Assembly: GCF_006171285.1 (NCBI RefSeq)
Contig: NZ_CP040889.1
Coordinates: 4,340,001 to 4,404,000 of the forward strand
DNA: 64,000 nt
From: Leclercia adecarboxylata
GTDB lineage: Bacteria > Pseudomonadota > Gammaproteobacteria > Enterobacterales > Enterobacteriaceae
Reading direction: 5' to 3'
The translations under genes and the position numbers were made by a program. A model generated the notes under the pieces. It did no database searches. It was not told where the DNA came from and saw only the letters and a program-made list of their open reading frames with translations. Positions 52,009-61,300 of this stretch are shown here, piece after piece. Within the stretch, counting starts at the first letter, position 1; every line of letters begins with the position of its first letter.

Positions 52009-53280
52009 ATGCATCGTCGTACCTTGTTAAAAGCCTTTGCTTTATCGGCCTCCGTCGTGGCCATGGGGATGAGTTTCAGCGTGCAGGCCGCCGACACCAT
52101 TAAAATTGGCATCATGCATTCGCTCTCCGGAACGATGGCGATTTCCGAAACGCCGCTGAAAGACGTGGCGCTGATGACCATCGACGAAATCAACGCCAAA
52201 GGCGGCGTGCTGGGCAAAAAACTGGAGCCGGTGGTGGTTGACCCGGCCTCTAACTGGCCGCTGTTTGCCGAGAAGGCCCGCCAGCTGTTAAGCCAGGATA
52301 AGGTTGCGGCAGTGTTCGGCTGCTGGACCTCGGTGTCGCGCAAATCGGTCCTGCCGGTATTTGAAGAGCTGAACGGCCTGCTGTTCTACCCGGTGCAGTA
52401 CGAAGGGGAAGAGATGTCCCCGAACGTCTTCTACACCGGGGCCGCGCCTAACCAGCAGGCTATTCCGGCGGTGGAATACCTGATGAGCGAGGACGGCGGG
52501 GCGGCGAAACGCTTCTTCCTGCTGGGCACCGACTACGTCTACCCGCGCACCACCAACAAAATCCTGCGTGCCTTCCTGCACTCGAAAGGGGTACAGGATA
52601 AAGACATCGAAGAGGTCTACACCCCGTTCGGCCACAGCGATTACCAGACCATCGTCGCTAGCATTAAGAAGTTTTCCGCCGCAGGCAAAACCGCGGTGGT
52701 CTCCACCATTAACGGCGACTCCAACGTACCGTTCTACAAAGAGCTGGCGAACCAGGGCGTGAAAGCCACCGACGTGCCGGTCGTCGCGTTCTCAGTGGGT
52801 GAAGAGGAGCTGCGCGGTATCGATACCAAACCGCTGGTGGGTAACCTGGCGGCGTGGAACTACTTCGAATCGGTGGATAACCCGGCCAACCAGACCTTCG
52901 TGGCGGCGTACAAAAACTGGGCGAAAGCGCAGAAACTGCCTAACGCCAATACGGTCGTGACCAACGATCCAATGGAAGCCACCTATGTGGGGATCCACAT
53001 GTGGGCCCAGGCGGTGGAAAAAGCCGGTACCACCGATGTGGATAAAGTGCGTGCCGCCATGGCAGGCCAGTCCTTCAAAGCCCCGTCGGGCTTCACCCTG
53101 ACCATGGATGCCACCAACCACCATCTGCATAAGCCGGTGATGATTGGCGAAATCGAAGGCAACGGACAGTTCAACGTGGTGTGGCAGACCGAAGAGCCGG
53201 TACGCGCCCAGCCGTGGAGCCCGTATATCGCCGGGAATGACAAAAAGCCCGACACGCCGATGAAAACAGCCAGCAACTGA
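52009..53280 (+). CDS. urtA: Urea ABC transporter substrate-binding protein UrtA
   Basis: A 423-residue periplasmic binding protein. The signal sequence MHRRTLLKAFALSASVVAMGMSFSVQAA ends at an AXA site, with an RR near the start that may use the Tat route. The mature part (DTIKIGIMHSLSGTMAISETPLKD; AVFGCWTSVSRKSVLPV; FYPVQYEGEE) is the characteristic UrtA type of the Leu/Ile/Val-binding family. The ATG at 52009 follows CAGGAGTGAAA. Confidence 0.95.
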   Translation: MHRRTLLKAFALSASVVAMGMSFSVQAADTIKIGIMHSLSGTMAISETPLKDVALMTIDEINAKGGVLGKKLEPVVVDPASNWPLFAEKARQLLSQDKVAAVFGCWTSVSRKSVLPVFEELNGLLFYPVQYEGEEMSPNVFYTGAAPNQQAIPAVEYLMSEDGGAAKRFFLLGTDYVYPRTTNKILRAFLHSKGVQDKDIEEVYTPFGHSDYQTIVASIKKFSAAGKTAVVSTINGDSNVPFYKELANQGVKATDVPVVAFSVGEEELRGIDTKPLVGNLAAWNYFESVDNPANQTFVAAYKNWAKAQKLPNANTVVTNDPMEATYVGIHMWAQAVEKAGTTDVDKVRAAMAGQSFKAPSGFTLTMDATNHHLHKPVMIGEIEGNGQFNVVWQTEEPVRAQPWSPYIAGNDKKPDTPMKTASN

Positions 53281-53305
53281 TTGCGGATCTTAAAGGGGTA
53301 AAGCC

Positions 53306-54880
53306 ATGAACGTCATGCGCACGATCTTCGCTCTCGTATGGCTTGCCGGACTGCTGCCAGGGATGGCGCAGGCAACGGACGCCGATAACTTTGTTGCCGC
53401 CAGCCGCAGCCAGCAGGCCGTGCTGCTGGAGCAGTGGGCCGCCGCGCCGGATCCGGCCAGGCTGCCGCTGCTGCGGGCGCTAGAGCAAGAGAACCTCGTT
53501 GTCGACGACAACAAACACGCCTTTACCCGCCAGGACGGCGGGGTAATTGCCCTGGGTGATGCCGCTCAGGCGCAGGGCTCCACCAAAGCGGTGCGTCTGA
53601 CTAACCGCCTCAGGGTGCTGGCCGCCACCGCCCTCGCCACCCATCAGCTTACAGGTGACAGTGTCACCGAAAGGCTGGCGGCCGCGCGGCAGCTGCAGCG
53701 CGATCCCCAGCCGCAGATGCTGCCTTTCTTACAACGCCAGCTGGCGAGCGAAAGTGACGATACCGTGCGTCAGGTGCTGAGCCTCGCCGTCGCCAGCCTG
53801 CAACTGACCAGCCAGCAACCGGCGGTGCGTAAGCAGGCCGTGACGCTGCTGGGTAAATCGAGCGATCCGGAAGTACAGGCCCGTCTGCTGCCTTACACCC
53901 GCGCGCAGACGGAGCCGGATGCCGGGGTCCGCGAAGCCGCAGCGGAAAGCCTGCGCCAGATCGAACATCGCCAGACAATCAGCGACCTGCTGGGCCAGGC
54001 CTTTATGGGCCTGTCGCTGGGCTCCATTCTGCTGCTGGCGGCGCTCGGGCTGGCGATCACCTACGGGCTGCTGGGGGTCATCAATATGGCCCACGGCGAA
54101 ATGCTGATGCTCGGAGCCTATGCCACCTGGCTGGTGCAGCAGGCGATGGCGCAGTTTACCCCGCAGTGGCTCACCTTTTATCCGCTGGTGGCGCTGCCGG
54201 TAGCCTTTATGCTGACCGCGACCGTGGGCATGGCCCTTGAGCGCACGGTGATCCGCCATCTGTATGGTCGACCGCTGGAGACGCTGCTTGCCACATGGGG
54301 CATCAGCCTGATGCTGATCCAGCTGGTGCGGATGCTCTTTGGCGCGCAGAACCTCGAGGTGGCGAACCCGGCGTGGCTCTCCGGCGGCGTGCAGGTGTAC
54401 GCCAGCCTGATCCTGCCGTGGAACCGGCTGGTGGTGCTCGGCTTTGTGCTGCTGGTGCTGTTCTTCACCTGGCTCATCCTCAATAAAACCCGTTTAGGGC
54501 TGAACGTGCGGGCGGTGACGCAGAACCGCAGTATGGCGGCCTGCTGCGGCGTGCCTACCGGGCGCGTCGACATGCTGGCCTTCGGGCTGGGCTCCGGGAT
54601 TGCCGGTCTCGGCGGCGTGGCGCTGTCGCAGCTGGGCAACGTCGGGCCGGAGCTGGGCCAGGGCTACATCATCGACTCGTTCCTGGTGGTGGTGCTCGGC
54701 GGCGTCGGGCAACTGGCCGGGAGCGTGGCGGCTGCCTTTGGGCTGGGGATTTTCAATAAGATCCTCGAGCCGCAGATGGGTGCCGTGCTGGGTAAAATCG
54801 TGATTCTGGTGGCGATCGTTCTGTTTATTCAGAAGCGTCCGCAGGGGTTATTTGCACTGAAAGGGAGGGTAATCGACTGA
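53306..54880 (+). CDS. urtB: Urea ABC transporter permease UrtB
   Basis: A 524-residue protein. The signal peptide (MNVMRTIFALVWLAGLLPGMAQA) and about 210 residues of periplasmic HEAT-like helices precede a LivH-type permease (from SDLLGQAFMGLSLGSILLLAALG). The long N-terminal extension is usual for UrtB. It overlaps urtC by one base. Confidence 0.94.
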   Translation: MNVMRTIFALVWLAGLLPGMAQATDADNFVAASRSQQAVLLEQWAAAPDPARLPLLRALEQENLVVDDNKHAFTRQDGGVIALGDAAQAQGSTKAVRLTNRLRVLAATALATHQLTGDSVTERLAAARQLQRDPQPQMLPFLQRQLASESDDTVRQVLSLAVASLQLTSQQPAVRKQAVTLLGKSSDPEVQARLLPYTRAQTEPDAGVREAAAESLRQIEHRQTISDLLGQAFMGLSLGSILLLAALGLAITYGLLGVINMAHGEMLMLGAYATWLVQQAMAQFTPQWLTFYPLVALPVAFMLTATVGMALERTVIRHLYGRPLETLLATWGISLMLIQLVRMLFGAQNLEVANPAWLSGGVQVYASLILPWNRLVVLGFVLLVLFFTWLILNKTRLGLNVRAVTQNRSMAACCGVPTGRVDMLAFGLGSGIAGLGGVALSQLGNVGPELGQGYIIDSFLVVVLGGVGQLAGSVAAAFGLGIFNKILEPQMGAVLGKIVILVAIVLFIQKRPQGLFALKGRVID

Positions 54881-55953
54881 TGAGCCAGCCAATGACCTTA
54901 ACGCTGGCGCGCAAGGCGCCGCGCAGCGTATCGATACTCGGCGCCCTGATCCTTGCGGCACTGCTGGTGCTGCCGTTTCTGGCCCTGCTGCCCGCCAGCC
55001 ATCCGCTGGCGGTCTCCACCTGGATGCTGACGCTGGTGGGTAAGATCCTCTGCTACGCCATTGTCGCCGTGGCCCTCGATCTGGTGTGGGGCTACGCCGG
55101 GATGCTGTCGCTCGGCCACGGCCTGTTTTTTGCCCTCGGCGGCTACGCCATGGGGATGTACCTGATGCGCCAGGCCGCGGGCGACGGCTTACCGGCCTTT
55201 ATGTCGTTCCTCTCCTGGAGCGAGCTGCCCTGGTACTGGTGGGGCACCCAGCATTTTGCCTGGGCGCTGGTGCTGATTGTGCTGGTGCCGGGCCTGCTGG
55301 CGCTGCTGTTCGGCTGGTTTGCCTTCCGCTCAAAAATCAAAGGGGTCTATTTCTCGATCATGACCCAGGCGCTGACCTTCGCCGGGATGCTGCTGTTCTT
55401 TCGTAATGAAACCGGCTTTGGTGGCAACAACGGCTTTACCGGCTTCACCACGCTGCTGGGCTTCTCCGTGACCGCCACCTCAACGCGCATCGGGCTGTTT
55501 ATTGCCACCGTGCTGCTGCTGGCCGCGTCGCTGGCGGTGGGCTATGCGCTGGCGAAAAGCAAATTTGGCCGCATTCTGACCGCGGTGCGCGATGCGGAAA
55601 ACCGGCTGACCTTCTGCGGCTACGATCCCCGCGGCTTTAAGCTGCTGGTCTGGACCTTATCTGCGGTGCTGTGCGGACTTGCCGGGGCGTTGTACGTTCC
55701 GCAGGTTGGCATCATTAACCCCGGCGAGATGTCGCCCACCAACTCCATCGAAGCGGCGATCTGGGTGGCCCTCGGCGGACGCGGCACCCTGATCGGCCCG
55801 GTGATTGGCGCCGCGCTGGTGAACGGGGCGAAAAGCCTCTTTACGGTGGTGATGCCGGAGTACTGGCAGCTGTTTCTGGGGCTGATCTTTATTGCGGTCA
55901 CGCTGTTTTTACCGCGCGGGGTCATGGGCCTGTTGCGCAAAGGAGATAAATGA
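54880..55953 (+). CDS. urtC: Urea ABC transporter permease UrtC
   Basis: A 357-residue LivM-type permease with about ten membrane helices. The conserved DLVWGYAGMLSLGHGLFFALGGYAMGMYLM motif is near residue 68, and VREAENRLTFCGYDPR-like cytosolic coupling sequence is near 235. It forms the membrane channel with UrtB. Confidence 0.95.
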   Translation: MSQPMTLTLARKAPRSVSILGALILAALLVLPFLALLPASHPLAVSTWMLTLVGKILCYAIVAVALDLVWGYAGMLSLGHGLFFALGGYAMGMYLMRQAAGDGLPAFMSFLSWSELPWYWWGTQHFAWALVLIVLVPGLLALLFGWFAFRSKIKGVYFSIMTQALTFAGMLLFFRNETGFGGNNGFTGFTTLLGFSVTATSTRIGLFIATVLLLAASLAVGYALAKSKFGRILTAVRDAENRLTFCGYDPRGFKLLVWTLSAVLCGLAGALYVPQVGIINPGEMSPTNSIEAAIWVALGGRGTLIGPVIGAALVNGAKSLFTVVMPEYWQLFLGLIFIAVTLFLPRGVMGLLRKGDK

Positions 55954-56750
55954 TGCAGCCAGCCGAAGCGTTATTTACCCGCCAGCTTCCCGGGGATCGC
56001 TATCGCGACCAGACCGACCCGGTATTGCAGCTGGAGGGGATCAACGTCAGCTTTGACGGTTTTAAGGCGCTGACCGACCTGTCGCTGAACATCGGCGTGG
56101 GCGAGCTGCGCTGCGTGATTGGCCCTAACGGCGCGGGCAAAACCACACTGATGGACGTCATCACCGGTAAAACGCGGCCCCAGAGCGGGCGGGCGATTTA
56201 CGATCAGTCCACGGATCTCACGACACTCGATTCAATAGCCATTGCCCGCCAGGGCATCGGGCGTAAGTTCCAGAAGCCGACGGTGTTTGAAGCCCTGACG
56301 GTGTGGGAAAACCTCGAGCTGGCGATGAAAGGCGATAAATCGGTGTGGGCCAGCCTGCGCGCCCGGTTGAGCAGCGAGCAGGGCGACCGCATCAACGAGA
56401 TGCTGAGCCTGTTGCGGCTTGGGGCGGAGCGTCATCGCCGGGCTGGGCTGTTGTCCCACGGCCAGAAGCAGTTTCTCGAGATCGGCATGCTGCTGGTGCA
56501 GGAGCCGCACCTGCTGCTGCTGGACGAACCGGCCGCCGGGATGACCGACGCCGAGACCGAGTACACCGCCGAGCTGTTTCGCACCCTGGCGGGCAAACAC
56601 TCCCTGATGGTAGTGGAGCATGACATGGGCTTTGTCGAAACCATTGCCGATCACGTCACGGTTCTTCATCAGGGCCGGGTGCTGGCGGAGGGCTCGCTGC
56701 GCGAGGTGCAGGCCAACGAGCAGGTGATTGAAGTCTATCTTGGACGCTGA
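55953..56750 (+). CDS. urtD: Urea ABC transporter ATPase UrtD
   Basis: A 265-residue ATPase (start MQPAEALFTRQL; an overlapping ATG one codon earlier is possible). Walker A GPNGAGKTTL near residue 57, signature LLSHGQKQFLEIG (SHGQ in place of SGGQ, usual for this family) and Walker B LLLLDEPAAGMT are seen. Confidence 0.95.
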   Translation: MQPAEALFTRQLPGDRYRDQTDPVLQLEGINVSFDGFKALTDLSLNIGVGELRCVIGPNGAGKTTLMDVITGKTRPQSGRAIYDQSTDLTTLDSIAIARQGIGRKFQKPTVFEALTVWENLELAMKGDKSVWASLRARLSSEQGDRINEMLSLLRLGAERHRRAGLLSHGQKQFLEIGMLLVQEPHLLLLDEPAAGMTDAETEYTAELFRTLAGKHSLMVVEHDMGFVETIADHVTVLHQGRVLAEGSLREVQANEQVIEVYLGR

Positions 56751-56759
56751 GGAGCGCGG

Positions 56760-57458
56760 ATGCTTAAGGTTAACGAACTGAATCAGTATTACGGCGGAAG
56801 CCATATCCTGCGCGGGGTCAGTTTTGAGGCGCTGCCCGGCGAAGTTACCTGTCTGCTCGGGCGCAACGGGGTGGGTAAAACCACGCTCCTGAAGTGCCTG
56901 ATGGGGCTGATCCCGGCGCGCAACGGCGAGATCCTCTGGCAGGGCAAAAATCTCACCCAGGCCAGACCGCACCAGCGGGTGCAGGCGGGTGTGGCCTACG
57001 TGCCCCAGGGGCGGGACATTTTCCCCCGCCTGACGGTGGAGGAGAATCTGTTACTGGGGCTGTCGCGTTTCCCGGCAAAAGAGGCGAAGCAGGTGCCGGA
57101 CGAGATCTGGCGGCTGTTTCCGGTTTTACAGGAGATGAAGCAGCGCCGGGGCGGCGATCTCTCGGGCGGCCAGCAACAGCAGCTGGCGATTGGACGGGCG
57201 CTTGCCAGCCGTCCGCAACTGCTCATTCTGGACGAGCCGACAGAGGGCATTCAGCCATCGGTAATCAAGGAGATTGGCCAGGTGATCCGCCAGCTAGCCA
57301 ACCGTGGCGACATGGCGATCCTGCTGGTGGAGCAGTTCTATGACTTTGCCGCCGAACTGGCCGACAGCTATCTGCTGATGTCCCGGGGAAGCATTATTCA
57401 GCGCGGACGCGGCGAGAATATGGAGCAGGAGGGGGTACGCGGCCTGGTGGCGATTTAA
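56760..57458 (+). CDS. urtE: Urea ABC transporter ATPase UrtE
   Basis: A 232-residue ATPase with Walker A GRNGVGKTTLL, signature LSGGQQQQLAIGRAL and Walker B LLILDEPTEGIQPS. It is the fifth gene of the operon, nine bp after urtD. No urease gene follows here, so urea imported must be used by a urease or urea carboxylase encoded elsewhere. Confidence 0.95.
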   Translation: MLKVNELNQYYGGSHILRGVSFEALPGEVTCLLGRNGVGKTTLLKCLMGLIPARNGEILWQGKNLTQARPHQRVQAGVAYVPQGRDIFPRLTVEENLLLGLSRFPAKEAKQVPDEIWRLFPVLQEMKQRRGGDLSGGQQQQLAIGRALASRPQLLILDEPTEGIQPSVIKEIGQVIRQLANRGDMAILLVEQFYDFAAELADSYLLMSRGSIIQRGRGENMEQEGVRGLVAI

Positions 57459-57474
57459 CAGGGTTGTTTTGTGC

Positions 57475-57492
57475 AATGTTATAATATAACAT
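57475..57492. promoter_or_regulatory. Zur box
   Basis: AATGTTATAATATAACAT is a perfect palindrome and matches the core of the Zur consensus (GTTATANTATAAC). It lies 33 bp before the zinT start and should repress zinT when zinc is plentiful. Confidence 0.88.
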
Positions 57493-57493
57493 C

Positions 57494-57518
57494 CTCACTC
57501 TCTAAACGGAGTGAGGAC
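57494..57518 (+). other. 5' hairpin between Zur box and zinT start
   Basis: CCTCACTC-TCTAAAC-GGAGTGAGG can form an eight-pair stem just after the Zur box. The GAGTGAGG arm contains the likely ribosome site, so the hairpin could lower translation. There is no T-run for termination. Confidence 0.5.
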
Positions 57519-57524
57519 ATTATC

Positions 57525-58166
57525 TTGGCAGGACATATTGGTAAATTTGCAATAACTCTGGGGGCAATGCTGGTCAGCGGCCAGCTCTATGCCCATTCGC
57601 ATGGACATCAAATGACCGAAGCGGAACAAAAAGCGGCGAACGGCGTATTTGAAGATAAAGACGTCAAGGATCGCCCGCTCTCCAACTGGGACGGCGTCTG
57701 GCAGTCGGTCTATCCGTTTTTGCTGAGCGGCGATCTCGACCCGGTATTTAAAAAGAAAGCCGAGAAAGAGAAGAGCAAAACCTTTGAGCAGGTAAAAGCT
57801 TATTACCGCACCGGTTATGCCACCGACGTCGAGAGCATCGGCATTGAAAATAACGTGATGGAGTTTCATCGCGGGAAAAACGTCGCCAGCTGTGAGTATG
57901 TCTCTAATGGCTACAAGATCCTGACCTACGCGTCGGGCAAAAAAGGCGTGCGCTATTTGTTTGAATGTAAGGACGCCAGCAGTCAGGCACCGAAATTTGT
58001 CCAGTTCAGCGACCATATTATCGGCCCGCGCCAGTCCAGCCATTTCCATATCTTTATGGGCAACACCTCCCACGAGGCGTTATTAAAAGAGATGGATAAC
58101 TGGCCGACCTATTATCCAAACGAAATGTATAAAGAGCAGGTTGTCGAGGAGATGTTGCACCATTAA
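57525..58166 (+). CDS. zinT: Periplasmic zinc/cadmium-binding protein ZinT paralogue
   Basis: About 213 residues with a secretion signal ([22 protein letters not shown]), a His-rich start of the mature part ([19 protein letters not shown]) and the ZinT/YodA lipocalin-like domain ([44 protein letters not shown] with the metal-binding histidines). It carries zinc to ZnuA in the periplasm. A TTG start at 57525 is inferred: the open frame upstream runs through the Zur box, and no ATG lies at the expected place. Confidence 0.88.
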   Translation: MAGHIGKFAITLGAMLVSGQLYAHSHGHQMTEAEQKAANGVFEDKDVKDRPLSNWDGVWQSVYPFLLSGDLDPVFKKKAEKEKSKTFEQVKAYYRTGYATDVESIGIENNVMEFHRGKNVASCEYVSNGYKILTYASGKKGVRYLFECKDASSQAPKFVQFSDHIIGPRQSSHFHIFMGNTSHEALLKEMDNWPTYYPNEMYKEQVVEEMLHH

Positions 58167-58184
58167 TTTCGGTGCGGCCTGTGT

Positions 58185-58325
58185 GCCGGGTGGCGGCTCC
58201 GCCTTACCCGGCCTACGTTTTGTGGCCCTCGTAGGCCCGGCAAGCGTAGCGCCGCCGGGCGATATTTTGGTTGCGGCGTACGGTTTTGGACTTTGTAGGC
58301 CCGTGCAAGCGAAGCGCCGCCGGGC
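58185..58325. repeat. REP/BIME cluster
   Basis: Three repetitive extragenic palindromes: GCCGGGTGGCGGCTCCGCC at 58185-58215, GTAGGCCCGGCAAGCGTAGC at 58231-58260 and a third at 58295-58325. They alternate in orientation. The cluster lies between convergent zinT and ydeE and may stabilise mRNA ends or bind gyrase. Confidence 0.9.
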
Positions 58326-58327
58326 AA

Positions 58328-59527
58328 TTACCGCGAGACTAAACCTGGCGCCTCAACCCACGCCTTCACCCGCATCCCGCGCAAAATCATCATCCACGCC
58401 AGCACGATGGCGACCATCATAATCACAAACAGCGACCAGTGCGGGAGATGGGTCAGGATCAGTCCGGTGATCATCGGGTTAAACGCCGCGCCGAGCCAGC
58501 CGAGCGCCTGGGCGGAGAAGTAGCTGGCTTTCATACCCGGCGGGGCGATATTGTCGATCAGCATATACTCACCCGGCGCATAAATAATCTCACCGATGGT
58601 AAACACCGCCGCTGCGATCCCCCAGTAGACCAGGTTCTCGCCGGAGAGCATAAACCCCGCCAGACCGAGGACAAAAAACAGGGTGCCGAGAGTCATTAAC
58701 GGGCGGATATTCCGCGCCGACAGCTTGCGGCCAATGATGTACTGCAGCGAGACCACCAATGCGGCGTTTACCGGCAGCACCACGGCCACCACGTTCTGGG
58801 CAAAATCACTGTCGTAGTCCGCCGCCAGCACGTACTGCGAAATACAGCTGGCGAACGAACCGCCCACGTAGGAGGCCAGCAGGCCGGAAAGGGTATACCA
58901 GAACAGCGCCCGATCGCGCAGCAGCACCGACGGCTGCCACGGCACCGGGGCGTGTTCACCGTCGGCCGCCACGCTTTTCTGCACATAGCGCTGAATCAAC
59001 ACCAGCGGCAGGGCGGCGCAGAAGGCCGCGACCCAGAACGGTAGCTGCAGGCTGTACATCACCAGCAGGGTGCTGAGCGGTGGCCCGATGGTCCAGCCAA
59101 TGTTCAGAAAGCTGTAGTTCAGCGAGAACACCCGCGCCTTTTCCGCCGGGCTCAGCACGTCAGAGAACCAGGCTTTCAGCACCGTGGAAAAGACCGAATA
59201 GGCGCAGTTGATCAGTGAAAAGGCTAGCACCACCAGCACCACGTTATCCACCAGCGGGATCGCCAGAAAGCCCAGCGCCACCGCGAAAATGGCGATCAGC
59301 ATGTAGCGGTTTTTATCGAACTTGTCGGCCAGAATGCCAAAACCCAGGCTGAAAACCACGCCAATCGTCAGGGCCACCGTCAGGGCATAACCAATATTCT
59401 CCACGCTCATGTTGAAGACGCGGGTCAGATAGATGGTCATGAACGGCAGCGTGGCGCCGCGTCCAATGGTGAGTAATAACGATGACGCCAGCAGCGCTGC
59501 GGTTGAGCGCCTGAGTGATGTGTTCAT
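58328..59527 (-). CDS. ydeE: MFS exporter YdeE
   Basis: A 399-residue, 12-helix MFS protein (MNTSLRRSTAALLASSLLLTIGRGATLPFMTIYL). It is very close in pattern to E. coli YdeE, reported as a dipeptide exporter (loop ILADKFDKNRYM). The ATG at 59527 is used, not the upstream codons. It sits beside eamA as in E. coli. Confidence 0.92.
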   Translation of the reverse strand: MNTSLRRSTAALLASSLLLTIGRGATLPFMTIYLTRVFNMSVENIGYALTVALTIGVVFSLGFGILADKFDKNRYMLIAIFAVALGFLAIPLVDNVVLVVLAFSLINCAYSVFSTVLKAWFSDVLSPAEKARVFSLNYSFLNIGWTIGPPLSTLLVMYSLQLPFWVAAFCAALPLVLIQRYVQKSVAADGEHAPVPWQPSVLLRDRALFWYTLSGLLASYVGGSFASCISQYVLAADYDSDFAQNVVAVVLPVNAALVVSLQYIIGRKLSARNIRPLMTLGTLFFVLGLAGFMLSGENLVYWGIAAAVFTIGEIIYAPGEYMLIDNIAPPGMKASYFSAQALGWLGAAFNPMITGLILTHLPHWSLFVIMMVAIVLAWMMILRGMRVKAWVEAPGLVSR

Positions 59528-59720
59528 TTTCCTGCCCGACAATTGCGTGTGAATTTTTTGTTATGTCTTATCAGGATTATCACGCCATAAGGGGCTTGTA
59601 TAGCACCAAATTTATCCCTAAGTGCTTCGCCTGACTGCCAGAAATAATGATCTGTTCCTCTTCGGATTTTTTCGTTACTTTGATAAGTGTTTACAAAAAT
59701 TTAATAAACAGGGGCAGGGT

Positions 59721-60620
59721 ATGACGCGTAAAGACGGGCTGCTGGCATTACTGGTGGTGGTGGTTTGGGGGCTGAATTTTGTGGTGATCAAGGTCGGGTT
59801 GCACAATATGCCTCCGCTGATGCTGGCCGGTTTACGCTTTATGCTGGTGGCCTTCCCGGCGCTGTTTTTTGTTGCCCGTCCGAAGATCCCGTTTCGTCTG
59901 CTGCTGGGCTACGGCCTGACCATCAGCTTCGGTCAGTTCGCCTTCCTGTTTTGCGCCATTAACTTCGGCATGCCCGCCGGGCTGGCTTCGCTGGTGCTGC
60001 AGGCGCAGGCGTTCTTCACCATCATCCTGGGGGCGCTGGTGTTTGGCGAGCGGCTTCAGGGCAAACAGCTGGCGGGGATCGCCCTGGCGGTGGTTGGGGT
60101 GCTGGTGCTGGCAGAGGCCAGTCTCAACGGACAGCACGTCGCGCTGCTGGGCTTCTTGCTGACCCTGGCGGCCGCCTTCAGCTGGGCGTGCGGCAATATC
60201 TTTAACAAAAAGATCATGCAGCTCGAGACGCGTCCGGCAGTCATGTCGCTGGTGGTGTGGAGCGCCCTGATCCCGATTGTGCCGTTTATGCTGGCGTCTT
60301 ATCTGCTGGATGGCCCGACGGTGATGTATAACAGCCTGGTGACTATCGATGTGACCACCATTTTGTCGCTGGTCTATCTGGCGTTTGTCGCCACCATCAT
60401 CGGCTACGGCATCTGGGGCACGCTGCTCGGACGCTACGAAACCTGGCGGGTGGCACCGCTGTCGCTGCTCGTTCCGGTCGTCGGGATCGCCAGTGCGGCA
60501 CTGCTGCTCAATGAAAAACTCGGGGCGCTGCAGCTGATTGGGGCCGTTCTGGTGATGGCTGGACTCTATATTAACGTCTTTGGCTTTCGCGTACGCCGGA
60601 CGGCGCGGGTGAGGGGCTAA
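59721..60620 (+). CDS. eamA: Cysteine/O-acetylserine exporter EamA (YdeD)
   Basis: A 299-residue, ten-helix DMT transporter with two EamA repeats (MTRKDGLLALLVVVVWGLNFVVIKVGL; RPAVMSLVVWSALIPIVPFML). In E. coli it exports O-acetylserine and cysteine. The ATG at 59721 follows GGGGCAGGGT. Confidence 0.93.
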   Translation: MTRKDGLLALLVVVVWGLNFVVIKVGLHNMPPLMLAGLRFMLVAFPALFFVARPKIPFRLLLGYGLTISFGQFAFLFCAINFGMPAGLASLVLQAQAFFTIILGALVFGERLQGKQLAGIALAVVGVLVLAEASLNGQHVALLGFLLTLAAAFSWACGNIFNKKIMQLETRPAVMSLVVWSALIPIVPFMLASYLLDGPTVMYNSLVTIDVTTILSLVYLAFVATIIGYGIWGTLLGRYETWRVAPLSLLVPVVGIASAALLLNEKLGALQLIGAVLVMAGLYINVFGFRVRRTARVRG

Positions 60621-60648
60621 AAAAAAGCCCCGCGCGGGCGGGGCAAAA
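60621..60648. terminator. Bidirectional terminator between eamA and marB
   Basis: An A8 run, then GCCCCGC-GCG-GGCGGGGC, between convergent genes. Confidence 0.75.
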
Positions 60649-60652
60649 CGAA

Positions 60653-60868
60653 TTAATTGTGCTGATTGTAATACGGCACCCCTAACTCGTCGGATTTGTC
60701 GCTGCCTGCGCCCATATGGTTAAAATCGTGGGGCGACTGACCGTTAGCGGTCGGCAGGATCATCGTGTCGCGGCTGTGAGGCTGCGGCACAGAAGGCGTT
60801 TGCTCCGCAAAACTCTGGGCAGAGACCAGCACCAGTGCGGTGAAGGCGGCGGAAGCTAACAGTTTCAT
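60653..60868 (-). CDS. marB: Periplasmic protein MarB
   Basis: A 71-residue protein with a signal peptide (MKLLASAAFTALVLVSAQSFA) and a short mature part (EQTPSVPQPHSRDTMILPTANGQSPHDFNHMGAGSDKSDELGVPYYNQ). MarB lowers marA expression indirectly in E. coli. Third gene of marRAB. Confidence 0.92.
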   Translation of the reverse strand: MKLLASAAFTALVLVSAQSFAEQTPSVPQPHSRDTMILPTANGQSPHDFNHMGAGSDKSDELGVPYYNQHN

Positions 60869-60898
60869 ATATTCCTCGATACGTCTTAATACAGGCGA

Positions 60899-61288
60899 TT
60901 AGCAGTTACAGTGATTGATCGGAAGCAGATACCGGGATTCCCCGTGCATATTGGTAATACGGTATTTATGCGGTGGCACATCGAAGTAGTTCTTGAACGT
61001 GCGGGTCAGCGTTTGCTGCGATTCAAACCCGTAACGCTCAGCCAGATACAGGATCGGCTCGTTACTTTCCTTCAGCTTCTGTGCGATTTCCGTTAATTTG
61101 CGGCTGCGGATGTACTGGCCTAATGAGTGGCCGGTCTCTTTTTTGAACATCCGTTGCAGGTGCCATTTTGAGTAACCTGAACGCTCAGACACTTTCTCAA
61201 GCGAGAGCGGCGACTCCAGGTTATCTTCGATCCAGCCCAAAATGCTATGAATAGTGATGGCGTCAGTATTGCGTCTGGACATCGTCAT
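60899..61288 (-). CDS. marA: AraC-family activator MarA
   Basis: A 129-residue activator with two helix-turn-helix motifs ([50 protein letters not shown]), almost identical to E. coli MarA. It binds marboxes at acrAB, tolC, micF and its own promoter to give multiple resistance. Confidence 0.97.
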   Translation of the reverse strand: MTMSRRNTDAITIHSILGWIEDNLESPLSLEKVSERSGYSKWHLQRMFKKETGHSLGQYIRSRKLTEIAQKLKESNEPILYLAERYGFESQQTLTRTFKNYFDVPPHKYRITNMHGESRYLLPINHCNC

Positions 61289-61300
61289 ACCTCTTTCTGT

